From Plectosphaerella cucumerina (lineage: Eukaryota; Ascomycota; Sordariomycetes; Glomerellales; Plectosphaerellaceae): a stretch of 64,000 bases of DNA. The translations under genes were made by a program, and so were the position numbers. Where the stretch lies: the NCBI GenBank assembly GCA_020746995.1, contig JAGPXD010000007.1, positions 310,001-374,000 on the forward strand, given 5' to 3'. The notes beneath the pieces are model-generated. The model searched no databases. It was not told the DNA's origin and worked only from the letters and a program-made list of their open reading frames with translations. Shown here piece by piece: positions 56,942 through 64,000 of this stretch; the first letter of the stretch is position 1; every line of letters begins with the position of its first letter.

Positions 56942-58585
56942 ATGCGTCTGGTTCACACAGTCTCATTGGAGTTGAGCGACTTCACGCTGGCCAAGCCGCC
57001 CCCGTATGCGATCTTGTCGCATACCTGGGGACGGGACGAGGTCACTTTCCAGGACCTGTCTGCCAGAGCTGGATCGGAGCGTACTTTTCAGTCCAAGGCT
57101 GGGTACACCAAGATTGTGCAAACTTGCCGACTAGCCCGGGAGCGCGGCCTCGACTATGCGTGGATCGACACATGCTGCATCGACAAGACGAGCAGTGCGG
57201 AGCTCACCGAGTCCATCAACTCCATGTTCACCTACTACAAGAACGCCGAGATCTGCTTCGTCCATCTGGAAGACTTGCCAGCTGGCTCGATAGACCTCGC
57301 TCCATGCCGATGGTTCACCCGGGGATGGACCCTCCAAGAACTCTTGGCTCCGAGGCACCACACCTTTTACGACCAAGGCTGGGCCTGTATTGGGTCCAAG
57401 TCTTCACATTTCAACGTCTTGTGCAAGATTACGCAGATCCATCAAGAGGTCCTGACAAGAAAAACGGCGATTCGCCACTTTTCAATCAGCAATAGAATGT
57501 CGTGGGCTTCAGGCCGACAAACCACGCGAGAAGAGGACATAGCATACTGCCTGCTCGGGATTTTCGAGGTCAACATGCCGCTCATCTACGGCGAGGGACA
57601 AAGGGCCTTCCAACGCCTGCAGGAGGAGATTGTCAAACGCGACAACGATCTCTCTATTCTCGCCTGGGAGCCGGAAAGAGGGCAAAAGAACTTGGTCGAT
57701 GATTACGGGACAAACCTGCTTGCAAAGTCCCCCGCGGACTTTGCTCGGAGCCGCGGCATTCACCCATTTCCTAACGACTTTCCCGAGCTTGCGATTACAA
57801 ACAAGGGCTTCTCAATTTCCCCAGACATACCACTCCGTATCTTCCAGATTTCCGAAGACTCCGAGATCACGGGCATAATGCTCGGGGGGAGAGAGGGCCT
57901 CCATCCTGGCGGCATCTGTCTGCGTAAAATTGGCCCAGGCCTGTACTGCAGACATACCAAGTATCCCACGATAGGCTTTGAAAGGCCGATTGAAGACCAT
58001 TGGGTGGAGAACAACTCGCCGTACCATATTGTCCTGGAACCAAACGGCTCGACAATGCTCCGCCTCGAAGCTTTTCGACAACATGCGATCTACGTGTCAG
58101 TGGCACGCGGGCATGGCTTGGAGCTCAGACATGTTGTCCCTGAGCGCCTCTGGGACCCCGAAGACCGAGTCTTCCTGCGCCCGAAAGCTATTGGAAATGA
58201 CTTCTTTCCTCACGTCATCGCCATGTCTTTCCGCCACGCCAGCGGCGATCACTTTGTCGTCGTGTGCGACAACCGTGATGGAGTTCCGAGGCTCGGCACT
58301 GTGTCGGTCGAATCAGAGCCCAGAATGCGAAGATTCTTGTTCAGCCAAAAGCATCGGGAGATATCGGTTCTCTGCAGAGACCTGCGGGAACAGGGTATCG
58401 ATATTGAGTGGCAGTCTGGAGACAATGTGGTCAAGGACAAGCGCGGTCACACCATCTCAGTGACAACCTCGATGATCAGTCGCGGGAAGAAGAATGTCAG
58501 AGTTGAGAAAGTGAGCTTGGAAGGCAACTCTGATCGTCGGAAGTCACTCCCTGTGAGGGAATCTCGGGCGCCGGAGGTGGGATAG
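56942..58585 (+). CDS. HET-domain (heterokaryon incompatibility) protein
   Basis: HET proteins trigger cell death after fusion of unlike strains or act in innate-like self-recognition; many are of unknown specificity. A single exon of 547 aa starts at the family-typical MRLVHT. The three HET blocks are intact: PPYAILSHTWGRDEVTFQD; GLDYAWIDTCCIDKTSSAEL with SINSMFTYYKNAEICFVHL; and RWFTRGWTLQELLAP. The next segment is the usual SWASGRQTTREEDIAYCLLG and FEVNMPLIYGEGQRAFQRLQ. About residues 260-547 form a beta-rich C-terminal region without recognised repeats, NACHT, or WD40. The frame upstream is open for 149 more codons but lacks homology, so the internal ATG was chosen. Confidence 0.93.
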   Translation: MRLVHTVSLELSDFTLAKPPPYAILSHTWGRDEVTFQDLSARAGSERTFQSKAGYTKIVQTCRLARERGLDYAWIDTCCIDKTSSAELTESINSMFTYYKNAEICFVHLEDLPAGSIDLAPCRWFTRGWTLQELLAPRHHTFYDQGWACIGSKSSHFNVLCKITQIHQEVLTRKTAIRHFSISNRMSWASGRQTTREEDIAYCLLGIFEVNMPLIYGEGQRAFQRLQEEIVKRDNDLSILAWEPERGQKNLVDDYGTNLLAKSPADFARSRGIHPFPNDFPELAITNKGFSISPDIPLRIFQISEDSEITGIMLGGREGLHPGGICLRKIGPGLYCRHTKYPTIGFERPIEDHWVENNSPYHIVLEPNGSTMLRLEAFRQHAIYVSVARGHGLELRHVVPERLWDPEDRVFLRPKAIGNDFFPHVIAMSFRHASGDHFVVVCDNRDGVPRLGTVSVESEPRMRRFLFSQKHREISVLCRDLREQGIDIEWQSGDNVVKDKRGHTISVTTSMISRGKKNVRVEKVSLEGNSDRRKSLPVRESRAPEVG

Positions 58586-59164
58586 TCTCTTTCCACACCT
58601 ACGCCAAGCATGTGCTTCCCTCATTCTTTAGCCTCCCCATCAATTCAAATCCTTGGAAGATGGAGATCTTGTCTTCACTGCCGACATCATTACCGTGACA
58701 GGGAGGTGGTAAAAGTTACCACTTCGGGCCAGCTACCCCATGTTCCCTCCCTGAAGTTCCCCGCGCCGGCCCCGGAAAGCATCTTCACCCCGCAACTCGG
58801 AGGGTGGATTTCGCCTGTTTAGCTCGACGCTTGTCACGACCCTTGCTTCCGAGATGACGCCGTCGGATGGTCAGCCCTCTCGGAACAGTGCTTGAAGGCT
58901 TAGGATTGCCACTTTCTGATATGGCAGCGAGAAAGGAGCCCACAATGGGTCCTGGCAAGGTTCATTGCACATCCCCGGCGGTTGGCCATGTCTGCATCCT
59001 GTCTACGCGTCTCGATGACAAGGTCCTCCAGGCTATCCAGGGGCACCCCGGCCGAAGGATGAGTGTAGTGTTTACAAAAGAGCATTCTTCTCGCCGGCCT
59101 TGAAAGTCATTTGCAGGCAATCTGGTCATCGTGCAGAGCAGTTGTGCAACGCTTTCATTCCACG
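58586..59164. other. intergenic region
   Basis: About 580 bp between the HET gene and the second carboxylesterase. Nothing seen. Confidence 0.5.
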
Positions 59165-60981
59165 ATGGCCTCACTTCTTCGCACGGCCGTGGCGGCCCTT
59201 CTTCTGGCCCAGGGCATCTCGGCGGCAGACTCGCGCCCTCCGCCAACAGTTCGCGTCGCCAATGGCACACTAATCGGAAAACATGTCGCCTCCTACAACC
59301 AGGACCTCTTCCTCGGTGTCCCTTTTGCCCAGCCCCCGGTCGGTCCTCTGCGCTTCGAGAACCCAAGAAGTCTCAACACCTCCTTTGGTGCTCGCAACGC
59401 TACAGAGTATCCTCCTGCTTGTGTGGGATACGGAGTAGGTCTCAGACCGCAGAGACGTTGAGCGAGCCTTAGCTGACGATCGTAGAACACGGCGGACTGG
59501 CCTCACCCGCTTAGTGAAGATTGTTTGACACTGAATGTCATCCGACCAGCCCAGGCTTCCAACTGTGTCAGAAAACGGGACGACTTGCTTCCCGTCGCCG
59601 TCTTCCTCCATGGTGGCGGCTGGGCCTCGGATTTCTCTGCCAACGGCGTCTACAATCTCAGCTTCATCGTCGAAGAGTCGGTCAATATGGGCAAACCCAT
59701 TCTGGCCGTCTCCGTCGAGTATCGCCTCTCTTTCTGGGGCTTCCTCGCGAGCGAAGACATCATCGGCGCCGACGTAGCCAATCTCGGACTCAAAGACCAG
59801 CACCTCAGTCTGCGCTGGATCCAGGAGAATATTGCAGCATTTGGCGGTGACCCTACCAAGGTCACCATCTTTGGAGAGAGTGCCGGCGGCGGCAACGTTG
59901 GCTACATGGCCACGGCCTATGGCGGACGCGACAAAGGCCTCTTCCGCGGCATGATCGCTCAATCTGGCGCTGACGGCAGTCACATGAAGAATCTGACGGT
60001 GCCGCAGCAGAAATACGACACCATTGTGGCAGCCGTTGGGTGTGACGACCGCTCTGATCGGCTGGCGTGTCTGCGAGAGGTGCCTTTCGACAAGCTCAAT
60101 GCGACGATCGCCCTGACGTCGGGAGGCTTTACGCCCATTGTCGACGGGACCTTCATCCCGGACTATCCGTCCAAGCTCCTCAGCGAGGGCAGATTTGTCA
60201 AGGCTCCGCTCATCGTCGGCACGAACACAGACGAGGGCACGCTTTTCGGGCAGGCGGGAATAGATTCTGACGAACAATTTGAGGGCCTGGTGCGGAGCAA
60301 GGGCGTCGACGAGGAAACCGTCGGGGTGATCTCAGCACTCTACCCCAACATTGACGCCCTGGGTCTCCCGTCAGACTATCGCGTGGTTCCAGGCGCGGTC
60401 GGCTCCCAGTTTAAGCGCGCCATGGCTTTCCAGACAGACCAGATGTTCCTGACCTGGACGAGACTCCGGAGTTCTGCATGGGCCCAGCACGGCGTGCCGA
60501 CATTTGCTTACCTCTTCCAGACAAACTTCCGGGTGCGAGGCAGTAAGCATAATCCCGCCGTCTGACTCGATGATCTGCTGATATGTTACAGGAGCGCAAA
60601 TGGGTACCTCGCACTTTGGGGAGATCGCATTTGTCTTCTACAACCTCATTGGCAACGGCTATCAGGACTTCATGAACCCATTCCTGAACCCGGGTCCCGG
60701 GGAAATTGACCTCGCCAAGCTCACCTCGAGAATGTGGATCAGCTTCGTGAATGATCTGAATCCCAACTACCACGAGCGTAGGTGACTTACTCTTTTCCTG
60801 GTACGGATTCTGACTGTGGATAGTTGCCGATATTCCCGAGTGGCCGCTGTACAATGCGACGGGCGGGTATGGGGAGGTGTTCAATCTTCGCCCTGATGGC
60901 TCAAGGCCGATCCCGGATACCTTCCGCCTGACCGGAACTTCGTACATGAATGAAGTTGCGGGGCAGCAGTTTGGAAGGTGA
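59165..60981 (+). CDS. secreted type-B carboxylesterase (second copy of the family)
   Basis: Extracellular alpha/beta-hydrolase. Four exons: 59165-59434, 59486-60542, 60592-60777 and 60824-60981 (introns 51, 49 and 46 nt; phases 0, 1, 1), total 556 aa. A signal peptide covers about residues 1-20. Motifs: FLGVPFAQPPVGPLRF, LSEDCLTLNVIRP, AVFLHGGGWASDF (oxyanion hole), nucleophile Ser in GESAGGGNVGY, acidic residue in GTNTDEGTLF, catalytic His in TSHFGEIAFVFYN after intron 2, and the closing EWPLYNATGGYGEV. It shares the fold with the esterase at 24-26 kb but differs throughout and in intron number, so the two are not a recent duplication. Confidence 0.92.
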
Positions 60982-61642
60982 TTGCGGTAAACATTGATGG
61001 GGGCGAAAGAAGCAGGGGAATCGTGGGGATGTGGTCAACAGTGCGAAATACGTCGACCAAACCAGGGGCAGGGATGCATGGAGCTTCAAGACATCGATGC
61101 CTGCCCGTTCATCACTGTTTCCCCGAAACAAACATAAGAACCTGAATAGGTGGCAATTGAATGATTGAGAGTATACAGAGCATTTTGACGACTGTGTTTG
61201 TGTTTGTGCCCTTCTCATCCAATTAATGTCCTTCTACAAACAAACGGCCACGCGTGTCTACCTTAACCTTAACTAAATAATAAGTCAAGTCAAGGATCAG
61301 GATTTCTGAATTTCATTTAGAAAATTTCTCTCAGTCCGTCTGCTTGTTGAAAGCTTGAGATTCCACATAATGGGATGTCCCGTTCACTTTCGGGCACTTT
61401 CCTGGTGATGTTATTCTGATTCCTGCCATGCGCGAGTACTATTGCTTATTCACTCTTTCCTCCGGGCCCTTCGTTCGAGATTCACTCAGGGGAGACTTCC
61501 CGTATAAGTTTGGTTCCCGTAGATATCCAAAGTTCCCCCCCTCCTCCCTCTGCACCAGTCTCGAGCATCGACGAGCACCGTTGAACACGGATGTACCTTC
61601 AACATCTTCTTCTTCCTCGCTGCGGCCCTTCTCTTCTTCAAG
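60982..61642. other. intergenic region / leader of the GT2 gene
   Basis: About 660 bp; A/T-richer near 61200-61400. A hydrophobic stretch in frame just before 61643 (TFNIFFFLAAALLFF) has no ATG before a stop at 61520-61522, hinting at an unseen upstream exon. Confidence 0.45.
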
Positions 61643-63174
61643 ATGGGGTCTTTCGCTCTTCTTGCTTTCTAGTATGTGCCCCGTCACGATCCATCATCAA
61701 CTTGGCCTGATCATGAAAAGTGCCCAGGGAATGGCCGAGAATGATCTCGCCGCCATGTACCGGCAACAGGTCCAGCCTTTCCAGCCGCTGGACAACCCGA
61801 GTTTCAGAACCAGCGACGTCAGCATCGTTCTCGCCACTGTACATCCCGATGCACAGTTTGTCCGCTGCCTGAACACGTGGCTGTCGAATTTGCCGAAGGA
61901 GATCATTATTGTCACGATTCCTCGAGACGTGCCCTCCGTCGAGGCATTTGTTGCCCGCGTCGACCGGGATCAGGACAAGATCAGAATCCTAACGGCCGAC
62001 AAGGCAAACCACCGGGCCCAGCAGATCCGTGGCATCAAGGCGGCCACTGGGTCTATTATTGCCATGGTCGATGACGACACGTTCGTAAGCCCTGATGTTC
62101 TGCGCTGGAGGATGGCGGCTCTTGAGGACCCCAAGGTGGCGGGGTTTACCGGAATCCACCAGTGCGCCCTTCTCAAACTCCCTACTATGCAGACAAGCAG
62201 ATACTGATCATGCCACAGTCCCGATATTCCGACCTCCAGACGATCTTCCGCAGACACTACATGCTGGGAGGCGTTCTCGATCCGCGGCCTGTACAACTTC
62301 AACGCTATGGCAATGACGCGGTTCGGCACCGATGGTGGTGTCTGGTGTCTTATCGGTTGTTCCCAAGTCCTCAGAGCTGAAGTCGTGCAAGACCCTGCAT
62401 TCCTCGATGCATTTGAGAACCAGACTTGGCGAGGGACGCCGATCAAGACAGGGGGCGACACGTGGATGACCCGGCTGTTGATGAAGCAAGGGCATAAGCT
62501 GGCATTTCAGAGTGCTCCCGAAGCTACTGTCTACACGACTCCAAAGTTTGACAGCGGAGTGGTCTGGCAGATGGCGCGTTGGCTGAGGTCTACTCACATC
62601 AATGCCCCCTCAGCCCTCTTCGAAGATCCCGGCGCCTTTCAGCTTTTCTGGCAATACCCTTAAATGGCTCGAAAAACGGCGGAGCGGATGCTGCGGCCAG
62701 TTATTGCCCTCTTTCATTTCGCTGCCTGGGTTCATGCCTACCATACTTCTCCCCTGGTTTGGTGAGTTTCCCTTCCACAACCAGCTCCTTTCCTCCACTC
62801 ACACTTGGCATGAGATACTGACCAGTTCCAGGCTTTTGATCACTCTCTGGTACATGCATCAGTACAATCGTACGTACCAACAGTTCTTCGGGAAATTCCC
62901 GTGGCTGGGCCACCATGCCAAGACCCTCTTCTTGTACGACACGGTGGGGTGGTTCTTTATGGAGATGTACGTCTGGGCAACCATGGCCGAGGAGACATGG
63001 GTGCACAAGAACGGAAAGACAGGAAACGATGGGCAAGAACCGGGCAAGGCAGAAGAGTCGGATTCCAGTGATTCGACCTTCAACGTCTCTGACGAGGAGT
63101 CGTCGGTGGAGGACTTCTGGATCATGGTCGAAGAAGATGAGGCGTCAACGGGAGACTTCAGGAGCCATCGCTAA
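61643..63174 (+). pseudogene. processive GT2 polysaccharide synthase interrupted by one in-frame TAA
   Basis: Hyaluronan/Cps1-like family 2 synthase of the plasma membrane, which builds a beta-linked polymer from UDP-sugars. Exons rebuilt as 61643-61671, 61721-62161, 62219-62761 and 62832-63174, equal to 451 codons. Seen: SIVLATVHPDAQFVRCLNTW, nucleotide site AMVDDDTF, IH-HPDIPTSRRSSADTTCWEAF across intron 2, FGTDGGVWCLIG, TGGDTWMTRLL, the processive QMARW motif, then after TAA (62661-62663) in the same frame MARKTAERMLRP, a membrane segment and SPLVW-LLITLWYM across intron 3. No canonical intron removes the TAA while keeping QMARW. So the gene is probably dead or truncated before its C-terminal membrane part. 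The N-terminal exon is uncertain. Confidence 0.6.
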
Positions 63175-63525
63175 ACATAAGGTACAAAACTAGACAGATT
63201 CAGTTCATACACGGGCAGCCAAGATATACGGCTCGACCATCACATTCTCAAGATTCAATTAAAACCGGTCCAAACTCCGCTCATCTGCCAAGACCACCCG
63301 GAAAGCAAGCCCCGACATGTCCAAGCCGCGTTACTGTGACGTCACCTCGCGAAACCACCAAGATGTCGGTGCCCACAGTTATCAAGAATGACCTCAGATC
63401 ATTCCGCCTGCTCCGTCATTGCCTCTCAAGAAACCGAAATTTCCATATTTGAGGCCCGCCTTTCCCATCTGCCAATTCTCTCCTCTGCTTCCCTGCATCT
63501 CGGCATTCAGCAGCAACACTTCATC
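63175..63525. other. intergenic region
   Basis: About 350 bp between the GT2 locus and the last gene. Contains TGACGTCA (63338-63345), a perfect CRE/ATF-type palindrome, about 180 bp before the next start; it may be a stress-regulator site (inference). Confidence 0.45.
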
Positions 63526-64000
63526 ATGGCATCCAACTACAACACGACGAACAACAACATCCCCACCGGGTACAACGATCCGGCGGGCACTCATGGGCCT
63601 CATCACTCGGCGGTCGGAAACGCCATGGACCCCCGCGTCGACTCGGATCGCGACGGCCGCGCCCTCGGCAGGGATGCCGTGAACAACCCGGGCGCTCCTG
63701 GAACGGCTGGCGTCTCGACAGCGGGTTACCACGGAGCCGGCGTCGGCGCCACATCGACAACGGGCACAGCAAGGACGGCCACCGGGCCGGGTGGAGCTAC
63801 CAGCACGAGCCAGTCGCATAACCCCGTCCAGCCTCACAGCGGAAGCGGCGGTGGTCTGGTCGAGTCAGTCAAGGGACGCATCGCGCAGGTCCATGTAAGT
63901 CGACAGCTTGAGATACCACGTCAAGTTCTCATCACTGACGTCTTCAGGGCATCGGCGAGTCCACCCGTGGGCACTTCAACTCGACGGTGAATGGCCTCAT
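63526..64000 (+). CDS. Gly/Thr-rich small protein, 3' partial
   Basis: First exon 63526-63894 (123 codons), 53-nt intron (GTAAGT...CTTCAG, phase 0), second exon from 63948 running off the window. The protein is hydrophilic, rich in Gly, Thr, Ala, Asn and Ser, without signal peptide or membrane segment. The join gives VKGRIAQVH-GIGESTRGHFN, a GxGE-x-RG-x-x-N pattern seen in small fungal stress- or conidiation-associated proteins with CsbD-like repeats. Function unknown; family placement is tentative. Confidence 0.6.

Noticed and set aside
1..64000. CRISPR arrays, insertion sequences, rRNA genes
   Set aside because: No spaced direct repeats, transposase motifs or rRNA-like segments were seen.

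Overview
The window is nuclear DNA of a filamentous ascomycete (Pezizomycotina, most like a Sordariomycete). The reasons are short introns of about 48-90 bp with GT/AG ends and CTNAC-like branch sites, GC-rich genes, KR-Q type Kex2 sites, and gene families largely restricted to such fungi: HET, PTH11-like rhodopsin-fold receptors, a GH5 mannanase with a CBM1, and mannitol 2-dehydrogenase. Genus and species cannot be read from the sequence. All exon joins were built by hand from frame, splice signals and family resemblance.

Left part (1-16 kb): the 3' part of a large WD40/Ge-1 (EDC4-like) decapping scaffold; a ubiquitin-like/WLM metalloprotease; the ERD2 HDEL receptor; an unrecognised secreted/membrane protein with an Ala-rich 11-mer helix; a long ankyrin protein on the minus strand whose first exon is unresolved; and about 3.6 kb without a clear gene.

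Middle (16.5-46 kb): a small 81-aa protein followed at once by a highly structured, probable non-coding RNA locus (16886-17143), the oddest signal in the window. Then come a secreted mannanase, a type II membrane glycosyltransferase, a disrupted Gfd2/YDR514C-like nuclease-fold gene, a secreted carboxylesterase, mannitol 2-dehydrogenase, a peroxisomal enoyl-CoA isomerase-like enzyme, an orphan protein with a long acidic tract, a 2028-aa DOCK-family Rho/Rac GEF, and 5.5 kb with no convincing gene.

Right part (45.5-64 kb), more accessory in character: a PAP2/Aur1-like membrane phosphatase, a PTH11-like receptor with micro-exons, an old yellow enzyme, a secreted DUF1254/DUF1214 protein, an F-box/leucine-rich protein, a HET-domain protein, a second carboxylesterase, a processive GT2 synthase broken by one in-frame stop, and the start of a Gly/Thr-rich small protein.

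There is no obvious biosynthetic cluster, CRISPR, insertion sequence or rRNA gene. The genes fall into RNA decay and protein quality control (left), secretory and cell-wall functions (ERD2, mannanase, glycosyltransferases, esterases), carbon storage and lipid metabolism (mannitol, enoyl-CoA), and sensing, polarity or self-recognition (DOCK, receptor, HET).
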